Below are positions 8,352 to 16,607 of a stretch of DNA of 64,000 bases, one piece after another (positions within the stretch are counted from its first letter, which is position 1; each line of letters opens with the position of its first letter). The DNA comes from Bradyrhizobium sp. AUGA SZCCT0158. GTDB taxonomy: Bacteria; Pseudomonadota; Alphaproteobacteria; Rhizobiales; Xanthobacteraceae. The stretch spans positions 124,001-188,000 of the forward strand of contig NZ_JAFCME010000009.1 in the NCBI RefSeq assembly GCF_018130065.1. Reading direction: 5' to 3'. The position numbers and the translations under genes are program-made. The notes beneath the pieces were generated by a model. It was not told the DNA's origin and searched no databases. It saw only the letters and a list, made by a program, of their open reading frames with translations.

Positions 8352-8448
8352 CGTCATTCCGGGCGCGAAGCGAACCCGGAATCTCGAGATTCCCCGGTGC
8401 GCAATTGCGCACCTGAGGTTCGATGCTTCGCATCGCCCCGGAATGACG
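8352..8448. repeat. Palindromic intergenic repeat unit downstream of leuA
   Basis: CGTCATTCCGGG (8352-8363) and CCCGGAATGACG (8437-8448) are perfect 12-bp inverted ends. Nested inside are smaller hairpins GGAATC-TCGA-GATTCC, the palindrome GTGCGCAATTGCGCAC and GATGC-TTC-GCATC. The unit is REP/BIME-like and its ends resemble those of the element at 47264-47390 (CGTCATGCCCGG). Confidence 0.75.
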
Positions 8449-8458
8449 ATGAAAAACC

Positions 8459-8487
8459 AAACGCGGCGCCTTTGGCGCCGCGTTTTT
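8459..8487 (+). terminator. Intrinsic terminator of leuA
   Basis: A 12-bp perfect stem (8459-8470 with 8474-8485, core ACGCGGCGCC) with a TTT loop runs into TTTTT. It is the strongest intrinsic terminator in the window. Confidence 0.85.
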
Positions 8488-8639
8488 GCGTTGGGTGCTC
8501 GGGTTGAGCGCCAGTGGCGCGCTGCTACCGTGACTCCAATCACAGCGCAAACATCCGGTTTTGACCAGCCTCGATGCCGACCCTCGACGATCCCTTGGAT
8601 GGGCGTCGGGGAGTGGACGGCCTATTGAAGGAGACAATC

Positions 8640-8843
8640 ATGGCCAACACGCAAGCAACTCTGAACGCCGACGGCCTTGCGCCGTTGTCGGATGCCAAGC
8701 TGGACCAGGTCAGCGGCGGCTGGTTTCCCTTCATCGCCTTGGGCGTTGCATTGGGAATCGGCTACTGCATCGTGGATGGAACGCTCGACCCGAAGCCGGG
8801 CCCGAAGGGTGACTTCCCGATCGGTCCGAAGAACGTGGGTTGA
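8640..8843 (+). CDS. Double-glycine-leader peptide (bacteriocin/microcin-like precursor), 67 aa
   Basis: ATG 8640 follows a clear GAAGGAG at 8627-8633. Residues 1-31 have the form of a double-glycine export leader: polar, with LSDAKLDQVSGG ending at the GG processing site. The remaining 36 residues start with an aromatic/hydrophobic stretch (FIALGVALGIGYCIV) containing one cysteine and end in a Pro/Gly/Lys-rich tail. GG-leader peptides are cut and exported by peptidase-containing C39 ABC transporters and can be bacteriocins or signals. No such transporter is in the window, so export would have to use one elsewhere. A second GG-leader precursor is at 42495-42686. Confidence 0.6.
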   Translation: MANTQATLNADGLAPLSDAKLDQVSGGWFPFIALGVALGIGYCIVDGTLDPKPGPKGDFPIGPKNVG

Positions 8844-8939
8844 TTGGTTCGTCCGGTTGCCGCGAAGCGACGTCGTACCCAACAGGGTGCGGCGTCGTGC
8901 ATTTGGGCGTCACGAAAGCGCGACTTGTTGAAGCCCGCT

Positions 8940-9083
8940 CTACTTCCGGCTGGCGGCAGGCAGCTGGACCGGGACGTGCGGCGAGGTGCTGATCACCCTT
9001 GTGCTGCCGTCCGAATAGGTCGGGCTCCGCTCGGCCTCGCTCCGGAGGGTTTCCAACAGGAGAAAGAATTTTTCTGAAAGCAT
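8940..9083 (-). CDS. Small conserved-looking protein, 47 aa (hypothetical)
   Basis: The ATG at 9083 is preceded by GTGGAG seven bases upstream and the frame ends at TAG 8940. The product starts MLSEKFFLLLETL, an amphipathic helix, and ends with STSPHVPVQLPAASRK. I recall short Rhizobiales hypothetical proteins with the same MLSE..FFLLLE and SPHVPV pattern, but this could not be checked. It converges with the GG-leader gene at 8640. A TATACT hexamer at 9151-9156 (minus strand) is a possible -10 box about 70 bases upstream. Confidence 0.5.
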   Translation of the reverse strand: MLSEKFFLLLETLRSEAERSPTYSDGSTRVISTSPHVPVQLPAASRK

Positions 9084-9119
9084 GGCGTGCTCCACTTCAT
9101 TGAGGATGCCACCGCTAAT

Positions 9120-9240
9120 CTGGTGAAATTCGCTTCTTCAGTAACGGGCCAGTATACCTGACAATTATTTCAGGAAGTGTTCGTCAGATCACTAAAATGG
9201 CTTCATTGATGAGGAGAATTATTTCATCAGGGCCGGTCCC
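9120..9240 (-). promoter_or_regulatory. AT-rich intergenic stretch, possible promoter of the 47-aa gene
   Basis: This is one of the few AT-rich patches here. On the minus strand it holds TATACT (9156-9151) and an inverted repeat CCTGA-N8-TCAGG. I could not place a convincing -35 box, so only the -10-like hexamer and the composition support it. Confidence 0.25.
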
Positions 9241-9315
9241 CGAAACACATATCACGGAAACGCGACTGCCGGCGTCCGTAAGAACCCGGTGATGTCGCAT
9301 CGCATCAGCCGCCTC

Positions 9316-10872
9316 TCAAACCGTCTTGCGGCCCCGCACCATCAGGACGAACAAAACCGCGAGGCCCGACGTCACCGTGTACATCGTGAACGCGTTCAGA
9401 TAGCCGATCATCATCGACTGGCGGCCGATCTCTTTTGCCATCCTGGCAAGACCCGGCACGGTGTCGAAGTTCCAGCCTCCGGTCAGGCCCGGTGTCGTCA
9501 ACGCCCGGTTATAGGGTGAGATCATCTCGGTCATCCGGCTGTAGTTGGCCCCTGACGTGCGCACGATTTCGGCGATCGACAGCGAGATGAAGAAGCTCGA
9601 TCCGATATTGCGCAGCAAATGGAAGATGGCGGACGCTTCCGCGTAATGCCTGGCGTCCAGCGTGCCGAACGCCACCGCCGTGATCGGCACCCAGACGACG
9701 CCGACGGCAAAGCCCTGGATCATGCTGTTGATGACCAGGATCTCCATTGTGACGTTGAGGTCGAAGGTCAGCATCCATAGCCCGGCCACGGTCTGCAGGC
9801 CAAAGCCGAAGGCCATCGTGAGACGCGGATCGAGCCGGTTCATCAAGCCGGCCATCATGAAGCCGACCAGCATTCCGAGGCCGCGCGATCCGATCACCTG
9901 TCCGACCAGGGCGTCGGGATAACCGGCCTGCTGCTGCAGCAGCGGCGGCAGCAACACCATCGGCGTGAAGTTCAGCATGCCGTAGATCGTCACCAGCGCC
10001 AGCCCGATCGCATAATTGCGGTCGGTCAGGAGTTTCAGGTTCACGAACGGATTGCGGGCGCCAAGGCTGTGAATGAGGAAAACATAGAACGCGATGCCCG
10101 CAATCAGGCATTCGACCACGATCTCGGTCGAGTCGAACCAGTCCAGCCGTGCGCCGCGCGCGAGCACCAGCTGAATGGCCGCCAGCGCCGTTGCCAGCGC
10201 GATGAAACCGGTCCAGTCGAAGCGGACCTTGGTCAACTGGTTGTCTGAAGGCAGCGTCCAGGCCATGCCGACCGTGGCCGCAATCCCGATCGGCACCAGC
10301 ATGTAGAACGACCAGCGCCAGCTATGCGCCTCGGCGAGATAGCCGCCATACACCGGGCCGAACACCGGCGCGACCGCGACCGCCATGCCGAAGATCGACA
10401 TCACCATGGAGTGCTGGTGGCGCGGGAAGGTCGCGAACAGGATCGACTGCGACAGCGGTACCAGCGGCGCCCCGGCGCCGCCCTGCAGGATGCGCCACAG
10501 CACCAGCCCCTCTAGCGATTGCGCCATGCCGCAGAGCAACGTCGCCAGCGTGAACCATCCGACCGACCACACCATCACGCGCCTGCTGCCGAAGCGGGAC
10601 ACCAGCCAGCCGGTCATCGGCGTCACGACAGCGGTCGCCAGGATGTTGAAGGTCATCACCCAGGCGACCTCGTCCTGGGTCGCCGACAGCGCGCCCTGCA
10701 TCTGCGGCAGGATGGTCGACGTCGTCAGCAACGCCGTGCCGTACAGCGAAGAGCCGAGCACGACCGTCATCAGCGTCAAATATCGCTGCGCCGTGGACAG
10801 GGTCCCGGCGGGGTCCTCGACTTCCATGCTGGTGGAACTCAGGGTGATGTCCCTTGCGGCAGCTGATGTCAA
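9316..10872 (-). CDS. DHA2-family MFS multidrug efflux transporter (EmrB/QacA type)
   Basis: A 518-residue inner-membrane transporter with about 14 hydrophobic helices, the size of the 14-TMS drug:H+ antiporters. Motif A-like GWLVSRFGSRRVM follows helix 2, and WRILQGGAGAPLVPLSQ is the conserved stretch of helix 4. It should export toxic amphiphiles by proton antiport, working with the HlyD/EmrA-like adaptor at 11432-12508. The first candidate start is TTG 10872; ATG at 10827 would give a product 15 residues shorter and is also plausible. It is divergent from marR, sharing a 44-base promoter region. Confidence 0.9.
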   Translation of the reverse strand: MTSAAARDITLSSTSMEVEDPAGTLSTAQRYLTLMTVVLGSSLYGTALLTTSTILPQMQGALSATQDEVAWVMTFNILATAVVTPMTGWLVSRFGSRRVMVWSVGWFTLATLLCGMAQSLEGLVLWRILQGGAGAPLVPLSQSILFATFPRHQHSMVMSIFGMAVAVAPVFGPVYGGYLAEAHSWRWSFYMLVPIGIAATVGMAWTLPSDNQLTKVRFDWTGFIALATALAAIQLVLARGARLDWFDSTEIVVECLIAGIAFYVFLIHSLGARNPFVNLKLLTDRNYAIGLALVTIYGMLNFTPMVLLPPLLQQQAGYPDALVGQVIGSRGLGMLVGFMMAGLMNRLDPRLTMAFGFGLQTVAGLWMLTFDLNVTMEILVINSMIQGFAVGVVWVPITAVAFGTLDARHYAEASAIFHLLRNIGSSFFISLSIAEIVRTSGANYSRMTEMISPYNRALTTPGLTGGWNFDTVPGLARMAKEIGRQSMMIGYLNAFTMYTVTSGLAVLFVLMVRGRKTV

Positions 10873-10873
10873 A

Positions 10874-10892
10874 TACTAACCTAGCTTACTAA
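10874..10892. promoter_or_regulatory. Candidate MarR operator between efflux pump and marR
   Basis: Within the 44-base divergent spacer, TACTAA occurs twice (10874-10879 and 10887-10892), 13 bases apart, in an AT-rich patch. MarR proteins usually bind such sites between themselves and the target pump. The repeats are direct rather than inverted, which is unusual, so the exact operator is uncertain. Confidence 0.4.
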
Positions 10893-10916
10893 TTTCAGGG
10901 CGGCTACAACAGCGCC

Positions 10917-11435
10917 ATGCCGAATACCGACGAATATATTGGGGTTGTGATTTCGGACGTTGCCCGCCTGTTGCGGACCGAGTTCGATCGCCGCGTGCGT
11001 CGCCTCGGCATCACGCGGGCGCAATGGCTGGTGTTGACCCGCCTGCACCGGCGCCCCGGCGCCTCGCATTCCGAACTGGCCGAGATGATGGAGGTCGAGA
11101 AGGCCACCGCCGGCCGCATGATCGACCGGCTGGTGGCCAATGGGTGGGTAGAGCGCCGCACGCAAGCGGACGACCGCCGCGTCAAGCGCGTGTATCTGAC
11201 CAAGGAGGCCGAGCGGGTCCACAAGCGGATCTGGCGCATCGCCGAGGATACGGTCGATGCCGGGCTCGCCGATCTCGCCGGGCCCGAACGCAAACAGCTG
11301 ATGACTTTGTTGCAGCGCATCAAGAAAACCCTGGTGTCGACGGACAACGGCGAGGGTGAGGGTGAGTTGGCGACCGCCCCGCGAAAGCGAGTTTCATTGA
11401 CGACCGGCCGGCTCAACGGCAGGGCCGCGCCATGA
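10917..11435 (+). CDS. MarR-family transcriptional regulator
   Basis: A 172-residue winged-helix repressor. After an N-terminal dimerisation helix comes the recognition region (GASHSELAEMMEVEKATAGRMIDRL) and the wing (RRTQADDRRVKRVYLTKEA) with the conserved DDRR signature of MarR proteins. It probably represses the divergent MFS pump and its own operon until a phenolic or drug ligand binds. The C-terminus is extended by about 25 basic residues beyond the typical length. Its stop overlaps the ATG of the adaptor gene (ATGA at 11432). Confidence 0.9.
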   Translation: MPNTDEYIGVVISDVARLLRTEFDRRVRRLGITRAQWLVLTRLHRRPGASHSELAEMMEVEKATAGRMIDRLVANGWVERRTQADDRRVKRVYLTKEAERVHKRIWRIAEDTVDAGLADLAGPERKQLMTLLQRIKKTLVSTDNGEGEGELATAPRKRVSLTTGRLNGRAAP

Positions 11436-12508
11436 CCAAGCGGATGAAGCGATTGGCACTGGTCGGCGTGCCCCTGTTGGTCCTGGTGGGCGCGCTGGCG
11501 TTCTGGCTGCAGGGCGGCCGCCACATCTCGACCGAGAACGCGTTCGTCAAGGCTGACATCGCCCAGATCGCCAGCGAGGTTCAGGGGCGCATCACCGAGT
11601 TGCGGATCCGCGATCATTCGGCCGTCGCCGCCGGCGACGTGCTGCTTCGCCTCGATCCGACGCCCTACCAATTGGCGCTCGCCAAGGCCGAAGCGGAGAT
11701 CGATTCCGCGCGCGCCGCCGTCGAGCAGCTCAAGGCCAGCCTGCGCGAGATCCGGGCCGAGACAAAGGAGGCGGAGAACAAGCTGTCGTATCTCCAGACG
11801 CTGGCCAGACGCCAGCGTGAACTGTCCGGACGTGGCGTCGCCTCGACCGCGAAGGTCGAGCAGACCAACAGCGAAGAGCAGGAAGGCGAAGATCGCGTCG
11901 CGGTGCTGCACCAGCGCATCGCGCGCGTCGAGGCCGCCCTCGGCGGCAAGCCCGACCGGCCGACCGATGCGTTCGCCGCCGTGCGCGAAAAACTGGCGGT
12001 GCGCGATCGTGCCGCGCTCGACCTTGCCTATACCGAGATCAAGGCGCCGAAGGCGGGCGTGGTGGTCAATTTCAAGCTGCAGCTCGGCGAGCAGGTCAAG
12101 GCGCAGTCGCCGCTGTTCGCGCTGGTCACCGACCGCAGGCCTTGGCTGGAGGCGAATTTCAAGGAAACTGACCTGACCTATGTGACGGTGGGGCAGAAGG
12201 CCAAGGTCGTGCTGGATATGCATCCCGACGTCACCTGGGACGCGGTAGTGGAAAGCATCAGCCCGGCGACCGGCGCGGAGTTCGCGATCTTGCCGGCGCA
12301 GAATGCCTCGGGCAATTGGGTCAAGGTCGTGCAGCGCCTGCCGGTGCGGCTGCAGCTGGTTGCACGATCAGGCGAGCCGCCGCTGCGCGCCGGCATGACC
12401 GCCTATGTCAGCATCGACACAAGGCGCGCCCGCAGCCTCGCAAGGCTGCTCGGCGGTGGACCGGCGGTTGCCGCAAACCCCGCGCAGGAGACGGTCAAGA
12501 CCGATTAG
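11432..12508 (+). CDS. HlyD/EmrA-family membrane fusion protein
   Basis: A 358-residue periplasmic adaptor for a tripartite drug efflux system. One N-terminal helix (LVGVPLLVLVGALAFWL) anchors it; a biotinyl-lipoyl half (SEVQGRITELRIRDHSAV) follows, then a long Ala/Glu/Lys/Arg-rich coiled-coil hairpin (about 85-180) and a second lipoyl half and beta-barrel with PWLEANFKETDL, a classic EmrA motif. It links the MFS pump at 9316-10872 to an outer-membrane channel not found in this window. It is translationally coupled to marR. Confidence 0.9.
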   Translation: MTKRMKRLALVGVPLLVLVGALAFWLQGGRHISTENAFVKADIAQIASEVQGRITELRIRDHSAVAAGDVLLRLDPTPYQLALAKAEAEIDSARAAVEQLKASLREIRAETKEAENKLSYLQTLARRQRELSGRGVASTAKVEQTNSEEQEGEDRVAVLHQRIARVEAALGGKPDRPTDAFAAVREKLAVRDRAALDLAYTEIKAPKAGVVVNFKLQLGEQVKAQSPLFALVTDRRPWLEANFKETDLTYVTVGQKAKVVLDMHPDVTWDAVVESISPATGAEFAILPAQNASGNWVKVVQRLPVRLQLVARSGEPPLRAGMTAYVSIDTRRARSLARLLGGGPAVAANPAQETVKTD

Positions 12509-12539
12509 TTTTCGGCCACCAGACCCGAAGCGCGTGCTG

Positions 12540-13526
12540 TCAGCCCGGCAGAAGCCGCTTCACTTGTTTCCACGCGGGCGCCACGGCATATCCGATGACC
12601 GGGATTGACGCCGCGCCGACCACCAGTCCGATCACGCCTGAGATGGCCGCCTCGACGATCCATTTGAGCAAACCGGCGACCGCCGGCAGGGCGTGGGCCG
12701 CAGCGTCGGTGGCGGCGTGGACGGCATGACCGATCGAAGGCGGTCCGTACGCCTCGATACCGTGCAAGATGATGCCGCCGCCGACCCAGATCATGGCTGC
12801 GGTGCCGACCGCACTGAGAAATATCAGGAAGACGGGCATGCCCCGGACGAGGGCATGTCCCAGACCGCGGCTGATACTGCCAATGGCCGAGGCATTGTCG
12901 TTCTGCGCCAGCGCCACACCGGCGTCGTCGGCCTTCACGATCAGCGCTACCACGCCATACACCGCGACGGTGATCCCGATTGCGACAACCGCCAGCACGA
13001 TGGCCTGCTTCAGGATGCTGCCAGCGGGCAGGGCCGCCAGTGTAATCGCCATGATCTCCGCCGAAAGGATGAAGTCGGTCTTGATGGCGCTCGCGACTTT
13101 CTGGTCCTCGAGCGTCTGCGCCTGCAACGCCACCGTGCCGAGCTCGGCCTCATGCTGGTGCGCATGATGGGGCATGACGGCTTCGTACAGTTTTTCAACG
13201 CCTTCGTAGCAGAGATAGGCGCCGCCAAACATCAGCAGCGGCGTGATCGCCGAAGGCAGGAAGTAGCTGAGCGCCAGCGCAGCGGGGAGCAGGATCAGGA
13301 GCTTGTTGCGAAGCGATCCCGCCGCGATCTTGCCCACGATCGGCAGTTCGCGCTTGGCTGCGAATCCGATAACGTAACCTGGCGTCACCGCGGTATCGTC
13401 GATGACGACACCGGCCGCCTTTACCCCCGCCCTGGCGGCCTGGCTGACCACATCGTCGAGGGAAGCCGCTGCCACCTTTGCGATCGCCGCGATATCGTCG
13501 AGAAGGGCGATCAGTCCGACGCTCAT
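12540..13526 (-). CDS. DUF808 family (YedI-like) membrane protein
   Basis: A 328-residue protein with the DUF808 pattern: N-terminal GLIALLDDIAAIAKVAAASLDD, then VVIDDTAVTPGYV, PIVGKIAAGSLRNKL and several hydrophobic helices including LLMFGGAYLCYEGVEK. The family is widespread in Proteobacteria and its biochemical role is not established. A histidine-rich loop (MPHHAHQHE, about residues 117-125) after the third helix could bind metal, which is inference. It converges on the emrA-like gene 31 bases away and has its own promoter region to the right. Confidence 0.88.
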   Translation of the reverse strand: MSVGLIALLDDIAAIAKVAAASLDDVVSQAARAGVKAAGVVIDDTAVTPGYVIGFAAKRELPIVGKIAAGSLRNKLLILLPAALALSYFLPSAITPLLMFGGAYLCYEGVEKLYEAVMPHHAHQHEAELGTVALQAQTLEDQKVASAIKTDFILSAEIMAITLAALPAGSILKQAIVLAVVAIGITVAVYGVVALIVKADDAGVALAQNDNASAIGSISRGLGHALVRGMPVFLIFLSAVGTAAMIWVGGGIILHGIEAYGPPSIGHAVHAATDAAAHALPAVAGLLKWIVEAAISGVIGLVVGAASIPVIGYAVAPAWKQVKRLLPG

Positions 13527-13700
13527 CGATAAATCCCGTTCATGATTCGCGGGTTCCTCGCCGAGCGTGACCCTCCGCAGATTGAGCTTTGACAGCGGAT
13601 CGGCTTTTACAGCATCAAGCTGACTTTCACGATCTGCTTTTTCGACGCAATCCAGACTTGCAGTTCAGCGCACGAGGTTTCAACGCGCGGAGACGTCGGC

Positions 13701-13808
13701 TATAGCGTTTTCGAGCGAGGTGGATACCGGTTCGCGTCAAGAAAACGCGTCAAAACAGGAATTTAGAGCAAGATCGGTTCTGATTTGATCAGAACCGATC
13801 TTGTTCTA
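13701..13808. repeat. Dispersed 105-bp repeat, copy 1
   Basis: It begins TAGCGTTTTCGAGCGAGGTG, has ACCGGTTCGCGTCAAGAAAA in the middle and ends with a hairpin in which ATCGGTTCTGAT is mirrored by ATCAGAACCGAT. Copies 2 (50054-50158) and 3 (51536-51640) share the same order of blocks. The rest of 13527-13700 has no gene that I can support. Confidence 0.8.
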
Positions 13809-13836
13809 GTGTGCGCGCGATCCAAAGGGGAATAGC

Positions 13837-15141
13837 ATGAGTTTTTCTGCAATTTTTGCGCGCATCGTCGCGCTGATCGGCGGGGCTGCCTTGTTTTGGC
13901 GCAAATTGCAGGGCGACGCACCGAAGCCTGCCTGGGGCAGCGCGCCCGTGGTGCCGGAGGCGAAGCCGCAGGGCGCCATTCCAACGCTCAAGATGCCGTC
14001 GGCGAGGGGCTGGGATGACGGGCAGAAGCCGACGGCAGCACCGGGGCTCAAGGTCAATGCATTTGCGACCGGCCTGAAACATCCGCGCTGGATCAACATG
14101 ATGCCCAACGGCGACGTCCTGATTGCGGAATCTAACCAGGTCGCAGGTCCGGTCAGAAACGTGTTCGGCTATGCGATGCAGGCGACGATGCGGCGGGCCG
14201 CGGCGCTTGGCGAAAGCGCGAACCGCATCACGCTGCTCCGCGACGCGGATGGCGATGGCGTCGCCGAGAAGCGCGGGGTTTTCATGGAAGGGCTGAACCA
14301 GCCGTTCGGCATGGCGCTGGTCGGCGACACCTTTTATGTCGGCAACACTGACGGCGTCGTGGCGTTCCCCTATGTGGCGAACGCCGATAGGATTACGGCA
14401 ACAGGTCGCAAACTCGTCACCTTCAAGCCGGGCGGGCATTGGACGCGGAGCCTGCTGCCGAGCCCGGATGGCAAGAAGCTTTACGCCGGTGTCGGCTCGC
14501 TCACCAACATTGCCGACAACGGCATGGAAGTGGAAGAAGGCCGTGCCGCGATCCATGAGCTCGATCTCGCCGGCGGCACCAGCCGCATCTTTGCCGGCGG
14601 CCTGCGCAATGCGGTCGGCATGGCCTGGGAACCGCAGACCGGCGTGCTCTGGACTGTGGTCAACGAGCGCGATGGCCTCGGCGACGAGACCCCTCCGGAT
14701 TATCTGACCTCGGTGCGCGATGGCGGCTTCTACGGCTGGCCCTATTGCTACTGGGGCCAGACGGTGGACGATCGGGTGCCGCAGGATCCGGCCATGGTCG
14801 CCAAGGCGATCACGCCGGACTATGCGCTCGGCGGGCACACCGCGTCGCTCGGTCTTTGCTGGGTGCCCGCAGGCACGCTGCCGGGTTTTCCCGATGGCAT
14901 GGCGATCGGCCAGCACGGCTCCTGGAACCGCAGCACGCTGAGCGGTTACAAGCTCGTTTTTGTGCCGTTCGAGAACGGGCGTCCGTCAGGGCCGGCGCGG
15001 GATATTCTGTCCGGCTTCCTCGCACCCGACGAGAAGGAATCCTATGGACGACCGGTCGGGGTGGTGGTCGGTCCCGACGGCCGGTCGCTCCTGATGGCGG
15101 ACGATGTCGGCGACGTGATCTGGCGCGTCACCGGCGCGTAG
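13837..15141 (+). CDS. PQQ-dependent sugar dehydrogenase (sorbosone/soluble glucose dehydrogenase-like)
   Basis: A 434-residue protein of the GSDH/L-sorbosone dehydrogenase beta-propeller family. An N-terminal hydrophobic segment (FARIVALIGGAALFW) is a signal or anchor, so it acts in the periplasm. Landmarks include LKHPRWINMMPNGDVLIAES, the calcium-loop-like LRDADGDGVAEKR, HWTRSLLPSPDGKKLYAGVGS, NERDGLGDETPPDYLT and GWPYCYWGQ. It probably oxidises an aldose or aldehyde sugar using PQQ and passes electrons to the respiratory chain. No PQQ synthesis genes are present here. AGGGGAA precedes ATG 13837. Confidence 0.88.
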   Translation: MSFSAIFARIVALIGGAALFWRKLQGDAPKPAWGSAPVVPEAKPQGAIPTLKMPSARGWDDGQKPTAAPGLKVNAFATGLKHPRWINMMPNGDVLIAESNQVAGPVRNVFGYAMQATMRRAAALGESANRITLLRDADGDGVAEKRGVFMEGLNQPFGMALVGDTFYVGNTDGVVAFPYVANADRITATGRKLVTFKPGGHWTRSLLPSPDGKKLYAGVGSLTNIADNGMEVEEGRAAIHELDLAGGTSRIFAGGLRNAVGMAWEPQTGVLWTVVNERDGLGDETPPDYLTSVRDGGFYGWPYCYWGQTVDDRVPQDPAMVAKAITPDYALGGHTASLGLCWVPAGTLPGFPDGMAIGQHGSWNRSTLSGYKLVFVPFENGRPSGPARDILSGFLAPDEKESYGRPVGVVVGPDGRSLLMADDVGDVIWRVTGA

Positions 15142-15306
15142 CAGAACTGAGCGTGCCCGCGACGGCTGGATCGGCGAACGAAAGCGCCGGCCGGCCGTCA
15201 CGGATGTGGCGGTAATCTTGTGTTGCGCAGCTTGCCGGAAGTGTTGAGAATTAGCGCTCGTGTTTAGCAACTGAATTTGGCCCTTGTCGCGGAAAAGGTC
15301 CTGTTA

Positions 15307-16071
15307 GTGCGCGTTGCCGGGTGGATATTGCTGATTGCCGGGGCTCTGCTTTGCGTCACGCTGGTATGGGCGACGGTTGGGTTCCTGCTGATGGGCGTCG
15401 GCCTGCTGTCACTCCTGGTGGCAGAGAACAAGCGACGGCGGGTGAGTGTCGCAACGTTAAGCCGCGCGCCAGCCGATGAGCGAATGGCGCAGCCACCGGT
15501 TCCTGAACCGGTCGTCTCTCACGAACCCCTGAAGCCGATAAGCCCACCGGCGGTTTCCTATGACAGGCAGGCATGGCGCCAGCTAGTTGAAAGCGATGCC
15601 GATCTCGCGCGGATAACCTCCGTGTTGGCCGACTACGGCCAGCAATATGTGGACGAGTTAGCCAGCGAATACATGGCTGACGTCGACAAGCAGCGCCTTC
15701 CCGCCATCGTTGAGGGCATCATCGGAAGAGCGAGCAAGAGTGCTGCGCCGCGTGGCAATGGCAGGCTGGCTGTCGACGACAGGCCGCCCAATCCGGTTGG
15801 TGCCTCAACGGCGGCCCGTCGGCCGGATCGGCCGCCGAAGTTATTGCCGGAGGCGACATTAAAGCTTTCCGAAAAATCGCCCGATTCCGCGGCCTCGCCG
15901 GTCGAACCGGCCAAACAGGAAGCTATTGGCGTACCCGCCGAGCCGCCAACTGCAGTGGATCCTGCACCGGGCGAGGGAGACCGCAACAAGACGATCATCA
16001 GCGCTGATGACGAACTCACCGCCATGCTCGGCAAATTGTCTGCGGATGCGGCCACGCCAACCAAGAGCTGA
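15307..16071 (+). CDS. Hypothetical membrane-anchored protein, 254 aa
   Basis: No family is recognised. Two adjacent hydrophobic helices at the N-terminus (WILLIAGALLCVTLVW and FLLMGVGLLSLLV) are followed by a basic turn, a Pro-rich linker and a soluble, probably helical part with ADLARITSVLADYGQQYVDELAS, then a disordered Pro/Ala/Glu tail ending DELTAMLGKLSADA. The start is GTG 15307, with AAGG eight bases upstream; TTG 15277 would add ten residues without a ribosome-binding site. It stands alone between the sugar dehydrogenase and a small gene. Confidence 0.65.
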   Translation: MRVAGWILLIAGALLCVTLVWATVGFLLMGVGLLSLLVAENKRRRVSVATLSRAPADERMAQPPVPEPVVSHEPLKPISPPAVSYDRQAWRQLVESDADLARITSVLADYGQQYVDELASEYMADVDKQRLPAIVEGIIGRASKSAAPRGNGRLAVDDRPPNPVGASTAARRPDRPPKLLPEATLKLSEKSPDSAASPVEPAKQEAIGVPAEPPTAVDPAPGEGDRNKTIISADDELTAMLGKLSADAATPTKS

Positions 16072-16193
16072 GCGCTGCCGCGGTTCAGCCATCACATTGC
16101 CGCGATAGGCCGGCCAATCTTGCATTAGCCATACTTCGACCACGAGCCGCTGGCTTGATTTGCGCGCACCCGAAAACAAAACGGGAGATCGCA

Positions 16194-16382
16194 ATGAAGC
16201 GAGACATCGGGGTGATAAGCGGCGCGACGCTCGCAATTGGCGTGATCATGTGGGCGTTCGTGGGCAATCCGGCCAGCACGAAGCGAACCAATGTAGCGCA
16301 GCACGTGACTCAGGCGATCGACGCTGCGCCGGAACTCAAGCATGTGACTGAGCGCAGCCCGTATATGCGGTCCGAGCGCTGA
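16194..16382 (+). CDS. Small single-pass membrane protein, 62 aa (hypothetical)
   Basis: ATG 16194 is preceded by GGGAG seven bases upstream. The product has a basic start MKRDIG, one hydrophobic helix (ISGATLAIGVIMWAFVG) and a polar C-terminal half rich in His/Thr (AQHVTQAIDAAPELKHVTE). It is probably an inner-membrane or cleaved secreted peptide. The frame extends upstream to 16155, without a better start. Confidence 0.55.
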   Translation: MKRDIGVISGATLAIGVIMWAFVGNPASTKRTNVAQHVTQAIDAAPELKHVTERSPYMRSER

Positions 16383-16607
16383 CCAGGCTGAGATGAACGA
16401 TACTCCTTGCCTCGCGCCGGTTTTGCCGGCCCAGCTGCGACAGTAGCTCGCACGGGCGCAATGATCGCCTTGCCTGCGAACGCAGTGAATTCAGCTCCGG
16501 ATGTTGCTAGGCTGCTCCTCGGATCGGTGACCCGAGTCGTTGGATGCCGTCATATCCAATACTACCGGCGCTTGCCGACGACCCCCCACAAAGGGGAACG
16601 TTTCTGA

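Noticed and set aside
13789..14916. 375-aa open frame antisense to the PQQ sugar dehydrogenase
   Set aside because: Shadow frame; the plus-strand protein has recognisable family motifs.
16383..16607. SAM-type riboswitch upstream of the cystathionine gamma-synthase-family gene
   Set aside because: Only a short CTCGG/CCGAG hairpin was found; none of the conserved SAM-II blocks.
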